Positions 39,850 through 48,408 of a stretch of DNA of 64,000 bases are shown piece by piece. The position numbers and the translations under genes are program-made. Under the pieces are notes generated by a model. The model was given only the letters and a program-made list of their open reading frames with translations. It did not search any database and was not told the DNA's origin. Position 1 is the first letter of the stretch. Every line of letters begins with the position of its first letter. Origin of the DNA: Allofrancisella guangzhouensis (GTDB lineage Bacteria > Pseudomonadota > Gammaproteobacteria > Francisellales > Francisellaceae); the NCBI RefSeq assembly GCF_000815225.1, contig NZ_CP010427.1, forward strand, positions 558,001 through 622,000, written 5' to 3'.

Positions 39850-40317
39850 ATGATCAGAAAAAAAGGTTTTTCATTGCTGGAAGTATTAATAGCTTCGGCA
39901 ATCACAATATTTTTATTATTTACCGCATTTTATGCTATAGGTAATCTTTTATCGGGGTCTATTTTGGCTGAGAAAAAGGTTGAGTTAGCTGATGAGTTGG
40001 ATAATAGAATTAATCATTTTTTTGTTACAAAAGTATTTGATGATAGCCCTTCTGGGGAGATGACTTTTGCTAATCTTGGATCAAATGCTAACATTATTAC
40101 ATTTATAGGAACTAATTCTATTTATAATATTAGTATAACCAAAAGGATATTTGACCAAGCTGATAGTAACGAAAATACTGAAGAAAATAATAGTGGGAAA
40201 GTTACTATATGTCATAAACCTGGTACAGGATCCCAAAAAACTTTAACAATACCAACACCTGCTTTAAATGCTCACTTTGGTCATGGTGATTATATGGGCG
40301 CTTGTTCAGGTAGTTAG
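39850..40317 (+). CDS. Type IV pilin-like protein with C-terminal CHKPG...HGD...C motif
   Basis: Pseudopilin of 155 residues. The prepilin peptidase site is clear (KKG, then FSLLEVLIASAITIFLLF: Gly-Phe cleavage with Glu+5), followed by one helix. The ATG at 39850 was preferred to an in-frame TTG at 39835 because it gives a normal short leader. The C-terminal 40 residues hold VTICHKPGTGSQ, ALNAHFGHGDYMGAC: a Cys-His-Lys-Pro-Gly ... His-Gly-Asp ... Cys module I know from other secreted bacterial proteins, unusual on a pilin. PilV-like by position. First of three pilin-like genes. Confidence 0.82.
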   Translation: MIRKKGFSLLEVLIASAITIFLLFTAFYAIGNLLSGSILAEKKVELADELDNRINHFFVTKVFDDSPSGEMTFANLGSNANIITFIGTNSIYNISITKRIFDQADSNENTEENNSGKVTICHKPGTGSQKTLTIPTPALNAHFGHGDYMGACSGS

Positions 40318-40362
40318 GTAAAATGAGTTCTAATTTATCTTAAGAAGAAAGGTTTGCTTTGG

Positions 40363-41247
40363 ATGGATGCTAAAAGAAAAATAGCAAAATTGGAAGGTTT
40401 GACCTTAGTAGAGTTATTAGTATCAACAGCTATTGCTATGATAGTTTTTTCTATGGTTATTACTATCTATTATACAGTAAGAACTAAATACGATTATTTT
40501 AAAGATAAGATATCAACAGAAGTGAAAGATCTAACCGTTAAAAGAACTCTATATGATTTTATTAAAAATACAGGGTTTGCGTGTAAATTTGGTTACACTA
40601 GTCAAACTTATTATGATAAAACTGGAGATTCTTTAGATAGTTTTTTCTTAGGAAATTCTGGTTTGCGTGTAGGTCCTTTACCATTGCCAAATAGCAGTAA
40701 TATTAAGTCTTCTTTAGGAGATGGCTGTACTAGTAATTGTTATCAAGCTGCTACGGATTATATAATGGTTAGAAAAGAAGATAGTCATACTAAGCTTGCA
40801 GATACAAATAATTTGTCAACAATATTGAAATTAGATTCTTTAAATAATTTAGCTGTAGATGGATATATTGCTTTATGTAATAAAAGCTATGTTAACCTAA
40901 CTAAAGTAGTAAGTATAAATAGTGAAACTAATACAGTTGAGTTAGCATTTGCGCCTAATAGCATATATTACCCCGGGGATTATGCTGGAGTATATCGTTT
41001 AGAGATTCTTTATATTAAAAATACAGGAAATCAAGATAAGGATGGTAATGATATTTACTCATTGTATGTGTATATAAAAACTAATAGCAGTAGTGGAAAT
41101 ACATATGAATTAGTACGAGGTGTTAAAGATTTACAAGTAGAATATGCTACTGTAAATAGTGGTAATATTACTTGGAATTCAGTATCTACGCATATGGATA
41201 TAACTAGCTCAGATTATCCAGCTTTAAGAGTATCATTTACAAGCTAG
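40363..41247 (+). CDS. PilW-like minor pilin, 3' end cut by an IS30 element
   Basis: Prepilin-like protein (294 residues) with cleavage site KLEG, then LTLVELLVSTAIAMIVFSMV. The ATG at 40363 has AAGAAGAAAGG upstream and was chosen over a TTG at 40354. The ectodomain has paired cysteines (GDGCTSNCYQA) and ends in LRVSFTS. The final S and stop come from the left end of the IS at 41243. Removing the IS and one copy of its 3-bp target repeat CAA restores the frame into INGETFSKVVVL and a TAG at 42327-42329, which overlaps the ribosome binding site of the next gene. So 12 C-terminal residues are lost. Confidence 0.85.
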   Translation: MDAKRKIAKLEGLTLVELLVSTAIAMIVFSMVITIYYTVRTKYDYFKDKISTEVKDLTVKRTLYDFIKNTGFACKFGYTSQTYYDKTGDSLDSFFLGNSGLRVGPLPLPNSSNIKSSLGDGCTSNCYQAATDYIMVRKEDSHTKLADTNNLSTILKLDSLNNLAVDGYIALCNKSYVNLTKVVSINSETNTVELAFAPNSIYYPGDYAGVYRLEILYIKNTGNQDKDGNDIYSLYVYIKTNSSSGNTYELVRGVKDLQVEYATVNSGNITWNSVSTHMDITSSDYPALRVSFTS

Positions 41248-42288
41248 ATTGTATTCTGAAAGTTTTAAAATAGTTGAAAGAGAGTTCCAGATGTAGTTTA
41301 TTAGGTTTGAGAAGAACTTAAATAAACGAACAGGAACTAAAAATGGCACATAGACATTTAACTCTTTCAGATAGATATTATATAGAAAATTTACTTAAAT
41401 TAGGATACTTAGAAGCAGCAATAGCTAATAAAATAGGATTTAGTAAAACAGCTGTTATAAATGAACTTAAAAGGAATAAAGTAGGTAAAAGTTATTCTGC
41501 AGAGATAGCCCATAAGTTGTATTGTAGTCGTAGAAAGTCAAATAATCATAAACTTACTAATGAAGTTAAAAAGCTGATAATAGCTTTACTCAAAAAGAAA
41601 ATATCACCGGAGTTAATTTGTGGTAGATTAAAGCATGAAGGTATAGCTAAGCTAAGTTTTAAAGCTGTTTATAACTTTATACAAAGACATAACCTTAAAC
41701 AGTTATTATTCTTCAAAGGTAGGCGTTACAAATACAAAAAAGAAGGCTCCTCAAATCAAGGTAAGATAAAGGATAGAGTCAACATATCACAAAGGCCTAA
41801 AGCAGCTAATGATAGAAAAGAGCTGTATCATTTTGAAGGTGATACTATAGTCGGTAAAGATCATAAAGGAGCTATTTTGACTATGGTAGATAGAGTTAGT
41901 AGATTCACAATTCTAGGCAAAGCTAAAGATAGAACAGCTAGTTCAATTAACCAAATTTTATACAGAGCATCAAATGGTAATAAAATTACCACAGCTACTT
42001 TTGATAATGGTAAAGAGTTTGCTAAACACAAAAATTTATCAAATAAAACTGGTATTAAAGTATTCTTTGCAGATGCATATAGTCCATGGCAAAGAGGTAC
42101 AAATGAAAACATGAATAGGTATATCAGACAATTTATTCCTAAAGGTACTGATTTTAGTAATATCTCTCATCAGTATCTTAGAAAGTTGCAAATTGACTTG
42201 AATAATAGACCTAAAAAATGTTTAAATTATTTAACACCTAATGAGGTACATTTCGGAATCAGTATAAACATTGAGACTACAATCTAGC
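41243..42288 (+). mobile_element. IS30-family insertion sequence, copy 1
   Basis: Complete 1,046-bp element. Terminal inverted repeats GCTAGATTGTA (41243-41253) and TACAATCTAGC (42278-42288) are perfect over 11 bases. It is flanked by the 3-bp direct repeat CAA (41240-41242 and 42289-42291). It carries one transposase gene in the same direction as the host operon. An apparently identical copy lies at 54315-55360, and the first 124 bases recur in inverse orientation at 57074-57197. Confidence 0.93.
41343..42287 (+). CDS. IS30-family transposase
   Basis: 314-residue DDE transposase. The N-terminal helix-turn-helix (about 5-60, LTLSDRYYIENLLKLGYLEA and IGFSKTAVINELKRN) binds the IS ends. The catalytic triad is D167 (FEGDTIVG), D221 (TFDNGKEFA) and E255 (WQRGTNENMNRY), with the E region matching the IS30 signature. 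The stop codon TAG lies inside the right inverted repeat. It appears intact and identical to the second copy, suggesting recent activity. Confidence 0.95.
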   Translation: MAHRHLTLSDRYYIENLLKLGYLEAAIANKIGFSKTAVINELKRNKVGKSYSAEIAHKLYCSRRKSNNHKLTNEVKKLIIALLKKKISPELICGRLKHEGIAKLSFKAVYNFIQRHNLKQLLFFKGRRYKYKKEGSSNQGKIKDRVNISQRPKAANDRKELYHFEGDTIVGKDHKGAILTMVDRVSRFTILGKAKDRTASSINQILYRASNGNKITTATFDNGKEFAKHKNLSNKTGIKVFFADAYSPWQRGTNENMNRYIRQFIPKGTDFSNISHQYLRKLQIDLNNRPKKCLNYLTPNEVHFGISINIETTI

Positions 42289-42340
42289 CAATTAATGGAG
42301 AAACTTTTAGTAAGGTAGTGGTGTTGTAGGAGTTAATTAT

Positions 42341-43966
42341 ATGTTAAAGTTAAGTCAAGTAAAAGGTTCATCACTGCTAACTGCTCTTATATTTGCTTTT
42401 GTGTTGATGGTTATAATATCGGCTCTTGCTTATAATTTTAGGGTGAGTATGCTTACAGTGAACGCCTTAATAAACAAAGATGAAAACCTAAATGTTGATG
42501 AAGGATATATGACAGATATTTTTGCAACACACGATGTGGCAAGCACTATAGATGAATCCATAGACGAATCAATTGAAAATTTTAGATTTTTAACGGTTCC
42601 TAGTGCTATCGTTGCAGGATTTTCTTTTGAGAATACAAATATAGAACTATACCAATCTGATCCGTACTTGCTAAGTAGTGATCTAACTTATAATTTTTTT
42701 AACAATAGCATTGTAGAATCCACAAAAAACCTTATTTTTAATAGTTTAGTTGCTGATATTTTGACTCAATATGATGATAACATTTATCCTTTGAATGTTC
42801 CTTATGTTAACTCTGATAGCATAATAGACTCCTTAGATACTACATATAAATTGGACAACGATGGCAAAATTGTAAGTAATAAAAGAGCTTATATAGGTTA
42901 TATACAAAAAAATAGTAACAATTTAAATATAAACGCTAGCGGTACTAATTCTAGTGTTATAGTTCCAAATGATTTATCTGTGGATGATTATAAGTTTAGT
43001 GTTGGTTGGGACCTTAAGAGCGGTAATTGGAATATCTTTTTAGCTGTTTACGATAGTGATAAAACTTATACATCTTCTACGCCATTAGACAATTTAGTCA
43101 GCAATGCATCTCAAGCACAAGTTGATTTGGCAGATTGGCAAAAAATAGTGATGCCTAGTGGTAGTGGAATAGTTAGTGGAAGTACAGTACTTACTAAATG
43201 GTTTCAAGATTCTGGTAGTGATGTTCCTAAGCCTTTGATATTAAGGAAAGTTATTAGATCAGAGAACGGAGATGAAGTATACGATTTAGATGTCCACTCA
43301 AGCACTTATAATACAAATTCCAAGGTATTTACAGCTACCTCACCAGCCAGCTTTAGATCAACCAGTGATTTACTTAATTCTGATGTGATAGTAGCTTTGC
43401 CAGATAATTTGTTTACTTTGGATACTGTAAACCCATTGATACAAGAGGGACAAAACTTTATGACATACAATCCTGTTGGTGATAACTTAAGTAGTGCGAC
43501 ACAGCTTGCGATTAGTGCTACAGGTACGTCTGTTATAGTTAGGAAGAATAGTACTGATTTGTACTATATAATCTTTAATGGTAGCCAATATTATCAGTAT
43601 AATTATACTGGCGGAGCAATTAATGGTAGTCAGAGTGTTACTTACCCTGGGGAAACTATCAGTAAAATAATAACCAAATTTGGAGCGTTATTTATTTTTA
43701 CTAATCAATACTTACATGTTAATGATTTCAATGCTAATACTTTAAATACTTTGTCTATAGATAATACCAAAGAATACCAAGTACTTCGAAACGATGATGG
43801 TAATATATATATTATGCCAGATGGTTTGGCCTGTAATATCAATAACAATTGTAACTCAAATAATAGAATTTATATAGATACAGGTTGCTCTATCTATTGT
43901 GATGAGATAGCAGCCTTAAATAACATCTACCAGAATTTGGGTTTAGTCTATAGAAAATCTGTGTAA
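42341..43966 (+). CDS. PilX-like large minor pilin/assembly protein
   Basis: 541 residues. A short N-terminus followed by one hydrophobic helix (GSSLLTALIFAFVLMVIISALA) resembles PilX-type proteins, which lack a classical Glu+5 cleavage site. The long exterior part is rich in Ser, Asn and Asp, probably beta-structured, and ends with Cys-rich segments (CNINNNCNSNNR, TGCSIYCDE). PilX proteins usually have about 170-200 residues, so this one has a large extra domain. The start has TAGGAG 8 bases upstream; in the ancestral order this overlapped the pilW-like stop. Last of the pseudopilin operon; a terminator follows. Confidence 0.65.
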   Translation: MLKLSQVKGSSLLTALIFAFVLMVIISALAYNFRVSMLTVNALINKDENLNVDEGYMTDIFATHDVASTIDESIDESIENFRFLTVPSAIVAGFSFENTNIELYQSDPYLLSSDLTYNFFNNSIVESTKNLIFNSLVADILTQYDDNIYPLNVPYVNSDSIIDSLDTTYKLDNDGKIVSNKRAYIGYIQKNSNNLNINASGTNSSVIVPNDLSVDDYKFSVGWDLKSGNWNIFLAVYDSDKTYTSSTPLDNLVSNASQAQVDLADWQKIVMPSGSGIVSGSTVLTKWFQDSGSDVPKPLILRKVIRSENGDEVYDLDVHSSTYNTNSKVFTATSPASFRSTSDLLNSDVIVALPDNLFTLDTVNPLIQEGQNFMTYNPVGDNLSSATQLAISATGTSVIVRKNSTDLYYIIFNGSQYYQYNYTGGAINGSQSVTYPGETISKIITKFGALFIFTNQYLHVNDFNANTLNTLSIDNTKEYQVLRNDDGNIYIMPDGLACNINNNCNSNNRIYIDTGCSIYCDEIAALNNIYQNLGLVYRKSV

Positions 43967-43984
43967 ATAATTTAAACGATCGCT

Positions 43985-44023
43985 AAAAAACTAGACTTTA
44001 GCTCCGTCGAGCTACTAGTTTTT
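43985..44023 (+). terminator. Rho-independent terminator after the pseudopilin operon
   Basis: Stem built of AAACTAG/CTAGTTT and TAGCTC/GAGCTA around the loop CGTC, with a small one-sided bulge (ACTT), followed by TTTTTAT. It lies 20 bases after the stop of the PilX-like gene, in the expected place and direction. Confidence 0.75.
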
Positions 44024-44173
44024 ATAGATTGCCGTTCAAGCAACAGCTTATTAAGAATCTTAAATATGAAAAATAACTTGCTGTAACATTATTTGCTGAC
44101 TTTTATTTTGAGGTTATAATGCATTAATGTTTTAAATTTATAGTTACCCTTAAGGATACTAATTTATATTGAG

Positions 44174-44267
44174 ATGCTGAAATAAATTTTGCATGATCAT
44201 TTTATGATGAGCAGTTATGTTTTATCAGCATTTTTATAGAAAGAGGATTTTTGTAATCGCAAAAATC
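44174..44267. other. Two hairpins in the gap upstream of the RING protein
   Basis: First: ATGCTGA (44174-44180) and TCAGCAT (44225-44231), with an inner ATCAT/ATGAT, followed by TTTTTATAG. Second: a perfect 8-base stem GATTTTTG (44246-44253) and CAAAAATC (44260-44267) with a 6-base loop. Either could be a terminator or leader structure. No gene is seen in 43967-44522. Confidence 0.45.
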
Positions 44268-44304
44268 GAATTCTTGTTGTAAAAGTTATAGCTAAGTATG
44301 CTTA

Positions 44305-44391
44305 AAAAGTAGTACGTCATTCCCTTAGGCTTTACCATGGAACCTACAGAAGTAGTTATAAAGCCAAGCTATCTCAGCTAGTACTACTTTT
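44305..44391. repeat. MITE-like inverted-repeat element
   Basis: Perfect 11-base terminal inverted repeats AAAAGTAGTAC (44305-44315) and GTACTACTTTT (44381-44391) enclose a second pair GGCTTTA/TAAAGCC. No coding capacity. Such a nested, 87-base structure suggests a miniature transposable element or a long RNA hairpin just upstream of the RING protein gene. No second copy was noticed in the window. Confidence 0.45.
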
Positions 44392-44522
44392 ATATCTAGT
44401 AGGCTATAGAGATGATGGTTTGCAAATTTTTTTAAACGCTTGGCACTCGTAGCTAGGAGAAAACGCAAAAAAGTATCAAAAACTAAATATAGCGATTTAC
44501 GATAAGAGGAGAGGATAGAGAG

Positions 44523-45806
44523 ATGGCTGTATACAAAATAATTATCAATCCTGAAGATATTCAACAAGAAAATTGTGTTATTTGTCAAAAATCATTGATA
44601 AACCAAAATTCAGAATTAATTGAAGGAGACACAAGAGCATGTGTCACAGATTGTGGACATTACTATCATAAGGTATGTATAGACACTTGGCTAAATAGAT
44701 CAGAAACCTGTTCATTATGTAATAAAAGTTTTGGAGAAAAAAGACATCTTCAGGAAGACAATTTTGTTCTTAATGAATTTATAGCGAATGAGGGTTTTAA
44801 CGATTTGGGGCAAGCTGACGATTGTATTATTTGCTTACAATCCATGAGGAATGTAAGATTTAATATTCAGTGCCTAAATAATCATAATATTTTTCATGAG
44901 TCATGTGCCAGGACTTGGTTAGAAATCTCCCATAATTGTCCTATTTGTAGACAGCCATCTCGAATGCCAATCCAATATTTTGTATCTAATCAGCGACAAA
45001 ATATAAATCACAGAGTTATACCAGAACCTGTGTATCAAGTAGCGCTAAATCCATTATTGCCAAATAGGAATTCCTTTTTTCAAAATATTATTAACAATGT
45101 TTTTTCAAATAACCTTACTTTGCAAAGCTTAAAACAAGCAATTAACAATGCTACAACAGCATACTTAACATGGCGTGGCAATGGGAGAGGATTTTTTCAT
45201 TTTACTAACGTAGGAAGAAACAGGGCAATTAATTTTAATCTTCAGATTCAAGAATATAATGGTTCTGTAACAGAGTGTTGGCATCACATTTGTAATACTA
45301 TAATCCATTATCCACGTCATAATCATTCATATACTTCTTTTATATTAAATAGCTTTAGAAGCCTTAGATTAGTATCAGATACGACTGATTACACTTCCGG
45401 TGAGCATAGTGTTTGCACCGAACGTAATCATTTACTTAATATAGGTTTGTCACAAATTAATATAATAACGGCTGACCAAAGTAGAAGGATAAATGGTTTC
45501 ATATTAGGAACATCAGTAGGGTGCAGATTGTTTTGGAGAATTTGCTTTCACGAGTACCAAGAAGAAATACTATCTCAACTAAGTGCTACAGGAAAAGATA
45601 TCAGAACAGTTAACCTCCAAAATAATGATCAATTAAGATTAAACTTGATGATTGGACAAGAAAGGTTTAGGAGTATTACCCCTGCGTTTTATCGAGGTGC
45701 GCATCTTATTTTAATTGTGGGTAGTAGGGCAGGTTACATAGACTTTGCAAGCCGTATACAAAACAATAATAATGTTCCTATAGTATGGATTCAGCTCCCA
45801 GAATGA
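44523..45806 (+). CDS. Eukaryotic-like protein: tandem RING-H2 fingers plus degenerate Rab GTPase-like tail
   Basis: 427 residues, no signal peptide. RING-H2 number 1: C18, C21, C44, H46, H49, C52, C63, C66. Number 2: C101, C104, C117, H121, H125, C128, C139, C142. Each has the x10 spacing with W-L between the fourth and seventh ligand typical of E3 ubiquitin ligases. A middle region (about 150-320) is unrecognised. Residues 322-427 resemble a Rab GTPase: ILGTSVGCRLF in the P-loop position but without GKS/T, IRTVNLQNNDQLRLNL, then GQERFRSITPAFYRGAH, near-identical to Rab switch II, and ending where NKxD should be. Nucleotide binding is unlikely. Ribosome binding site GGAGAGG. Probably acquired from a eukaryote. 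Confidence 0.88.
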   Translation: MAVYKIIINPEDIQQENCVICQKSLINQNSELIEGDTRACVTDCGHYYHKVCIDTWLNRSETCSLCNKSFGEKRHLQEDNFVLNEFIANEGFNDLGQADDCIICLQSMRNVRFNIQCLNNHNIFHESCARTWLEISHNCPICRQPSRMPIQYFVSNQRQNINHRVIPEPVYQVALNPLLPNRNSFFQNIINNVFSNNLTLQSLKQAINNATTAYLTWRGNGRGFFHFTNVGRNRAINFNLQIQEYNGSVTECWHHICNTIIHYPRHNHSYTSFILNSFRSLRLVSDTTDYTSGEHSVCTERNHLLNIGLSQINIITADQSRRINGFILGTSVGCRLFWRICFHEYQEEILSQLSATGKDIRTVNLQNNDQLRLNLMIGQERFRSITPAFYRGAHLILIVGSRAGYIDFASRIQNNNNVPIVWIQLPE

Positions 45807-45974
45807 AGAAAAGTCAGATGTAATTTAAACATAAGACTTTAGTAATGGAGAGCAGGTTTATTCAAGGTTGTTTCTAATTTTTTATTTATATGCAACATAT
45901 TTTTTAAAAAATATCAGATTTAGTTATACTGATAGCTTATAATATAACGATTAGTAAAAAGTATATTTTATTTT

Positions 45975-47360
45975 ATGATTTTTTATAATTCCTTATCTGG
46001 AAAAAAAGAAGATTTTAAGCCAATTATCCCTAATAAAATTAAAATGTATGTATGTGGTGTGACAGTATATGATGATTGTCACATTGGTCATGCAAGAACT
46101 TATATAGCATTTGATGTTATAAACAGGTACTTTAAATATCGTGGATATGATGTAACCCTAGTAAGAAACATTACAGATATTGATGATAAGATTATCAATA
46201 GAGCTAGACAAAATAATGAGTCAACCATAGAGCTTGTAGATAGAAATATTAAAGCAATGCATGAGGTTTTTGGTAGGCTTAATATCCTTTGTCCAAATAG
46301 TGAACCTAAAGCTACAGAGACAATCCCTGAAATGGTGCAAATGATAGAGACATTGATAGAAAAAGGTTATGCCTATCAAGGAGCAAATAAAGATGTATTT
46401 TATCGCGTAACTAAATTTGCTGATTATTGTAAGTTAAGTAAGCAAAATTTAGAAGCTTTGCAACAAGGGGTCAGAGTTGAAGTTGATGATGAAAAAGAAA
46501 ACCCTATAGATTTTGTACTTTGGAAAGCAGCTAAAAAAGATGAGCCAGCTTGGGATTCTCCATGGGGGATGGGACGTCCTGGCTGGCATATAGAATGCTC
46601 TGCAATGGCAAAAAAATTATTAGGAGAGACTTTTGATATTCATGCAGGTGGTTCTGACCTTAGGTTTCCTCATCATGAAAATGAAATTGCTCAATCTGAA
46701 GCTTGTAATGGGTGTACTTTTGCTAATTATTGGTTACACTCTGGTATGGTTAAAGTTAATACTGAAAAAATGTCTAAGTCGTTAAATAATTTTTTTACTA
46801 TAGTAGATGTTTTGCAAGAGTACCATCCAGAAGTAATTAGATACTTCTTAGCTTCAACTAATTATAGAAGTGAGATTAATTATTCAAAAGAAAATTTAGA
46901 TAATGCTAAAGCTTCTGTTGAAAGATTATTTAATGCTCTTAGAGACGTTGAGCCTATAGAAGTTAATTTGCCAAGTGACGCGTGTGAATATGAGCAAAAG
47001 TTTATAAAAGCAATGGATAATGATTTTAATACTCCTGAAGCATTAGCAATCTTATTTTCATTAGCTAAAGAGATAAATACATTTAAAGCTACAAATAAAT
47101 ATAAAGCTAGTGGTTATGCTTACCTATTACGTAAATTATGTGATGTGTTAGGCATTTTATTTACAAATGTAGAGGATTATTTTAAACAAACTAGTGATGA
47201 AGATGTAAATATTGAGCAAATAGAGAGTCTAATAGCTAAGCGTATACAAGCTAAGAAGGATAAAGATTATACAACAGCTGATCAAATAAGAAACCAGCTA
47301 CACCGACAAGGTATTATATTAGAAGATACAGCATTAGGCACAACTTGGAAAAAAGGATAG
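45975..47360 (+). CDS. cysS: Cysteinyl-tRNA synthetase
   Basis: Class I aminoacyl-tRNA synthetase, 461 residues, usual length. HIGH motif in VYDDCHIGHARTY, zinc-ligand region with WHIECSAMA and HHENEIAQSEA, and the KMSKS loop EKMSKSLNNF. The C-terminal DALR-type helices follow, ending TTWKKG. It is followed 3 bases later by prmB. No special leader is seen; a T-box is not expected in this group. Confidence 0.97.
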   Translation: MIFYNSLSGKKEDFKPIIPNKIKMYVCGVTVYDDCHIGHARTYIAFDVINRYFKYRGYDVTLVRNITDIDDKIINRARQNNESTIELVDRNIKAMHEVFGRLNILCPNSEPKATETIPEMVQMIETLIEKGYAYQGANKDVFYRVTKFADYCKLSKQNLEALQQGVRVEVDDEKENPIDFVLWKAAKKDEPAWDSPWGMGRPGWHIECSAMAKKLLGETFDIHAGGSDLRFPHHENEIAQSEACNGCTFANYWLHSGMVKVNTEKMSKSLNNFFTIVDVLQEYHPEVIRYFLASTNYRSEINYSKENLDNAKASVERLFNALRDVEPIEVNLPSDACEYEQKFIKAMDNDFNTPEALAILFSLAKEINTFKATNKYKASGYAYLLRKLCDVLGILFTNVEDYFKQTSDEDVNIEQIESLIAKRIQAKKDKDYTTADQIRNQLHRQGIILEDTALGTTWKKG

Positions 47361-47363
47361 TTA

Positions 47364-48308
47364 ATGTTTAACAGAGAGAAACACAAAGATATTTTAGAGA
47401 ATTTACACTCAATTAGAGATTATATTCGTTGGGCAATTTCAGAGATGACTTTGCAGAAGGCTTACTTTGGTCATGGTTCAGAATCAGTTTGGGATGAGGC
47501 TGTACATTTAGTGCTTTCGGCAGTAAATATAGCTCATGACATTGATAGTAATATGATTAGTGCAAAGTTGCTTACAGAAGAAAAAAATAGAGTTATAGAA
47601 TATGTTTATCAAAGAGCATATAAGCGTAAACCATTGCCATATATCCTTAAAAAGTCATGGTTTGCTGATATGGAGTTTGATATAGACGAAAGGGTGATTA
47701 TCCCTCGCTCTCCAATAGCTGAACTTATCAGTAATGATTTTTCACCATGGATAAGTGATATAGATGATGTGAGAAACGTTTTAGATTTATGTACAGGCAG
47801 CGGTTGTATAGGTATAGCTTGCTCAAATGTTTTTGAAAAAGCTGATATAACTTTGGTAGATATATCTGACGATGCTTTAGATGTGGCTAGACATAACATC
47901 GCTAAACATAAACTAAATGATAGGGTACAAGCCGTAAAATCAGATTTATTTAATAATTTGAAAGGTAAGAAGTTTGATGTAATAGTTTCAAACCCACCTT
48001 ATGTTGATAGAGAAGATCTCGCAAGTATGCCCAGAGAGTATCACTATGAACCAAAGCTTGCTTTAGAAGCTGGTGATGATGGTTTAGATCTTGCTAAGAG
48101 AATTATTCTAGAAGCTGGTAACCATATGACTGAAAATGGTGTTTTGATAGTTGAAGTTGGAAATAGCCAATATGCTTTGATGGAGATGTGCCCAGATATT
48201 CCTTTTACCTGGTTGAGTTTTAGTGAAGGAGGTGATGGAGTATTTTTACTTACGTACACAGAATTAGTCAAATATGAAGAGCTCTTTAAGGAGTACTTTA
48301 AGAAATGA
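47364..48308 (+). CDS. prmB: Ribosomal protein uL3 glutamine methyltransferase
   Basis: SAM-dependent N5-glutamine methyltransferase acting on ribosomal protein uL3. 314 residues. N-terminal helical domain, then the Rossmann core: VLDLCTGSGCIGIAC (SAM site), DISDDALDVA and the N-P-P-Y signature VSNPPYVDREDL. The segment ERVIIPRSPIAELI (P-R-S-P) distinguishes PrmB from PrmC, which has P-R-x-E-T. Co-directional with cysS, with a 3-base gap. Confidence 0.9.
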   Translation: MFNREKHKDILENLHSIRDYIRWAISEMTLQKAYFGHGSESVWDEAVHLVLSAVNIAHDIDSNMISAKLLTEEKNRVIEYVYQRAYKRKPLPYILKKSWFADMEFDIDERVIIPRSPIAELISNDFSPWISDIDDVRNVLDLCTGSGCIGIACSNVFEKADITLVDISDDALDVARHNIAKHKLNDRVQAVKSDLFNNLKGKKFDVIVSNPPYVDREDLASMPREYHYEPKLALEAGDDGLDLAKRIILEAGNHMTENGVLIVEVGNSQYALMEMCPDIPFTWLSFSEGGDGVFLLTYTELVKYEELFKEYFKK

Positions 48309-48408
48309 AAAAATAGTTATTTATAAAAGAGCTATAGTTTTAATTTGACCATTACAAAAATCGTCAGAGGACACTGCCCATAGTCTATCTATAAATAATC
48401 CTCTTGCT

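Noticed and set aside
44325-44588. 87-codon reverse frame upstream of and into the RING gene
   Set aside because: It covers the inverted-repeat element and the start of a well-supported gene; no ribosome binding site or homology.
48309-48408. Bidirectional terminator between prmB and the GH19 chitinase
   Set aside because: Only an imperfect AT-rich stem is visible; not strong enough to call.
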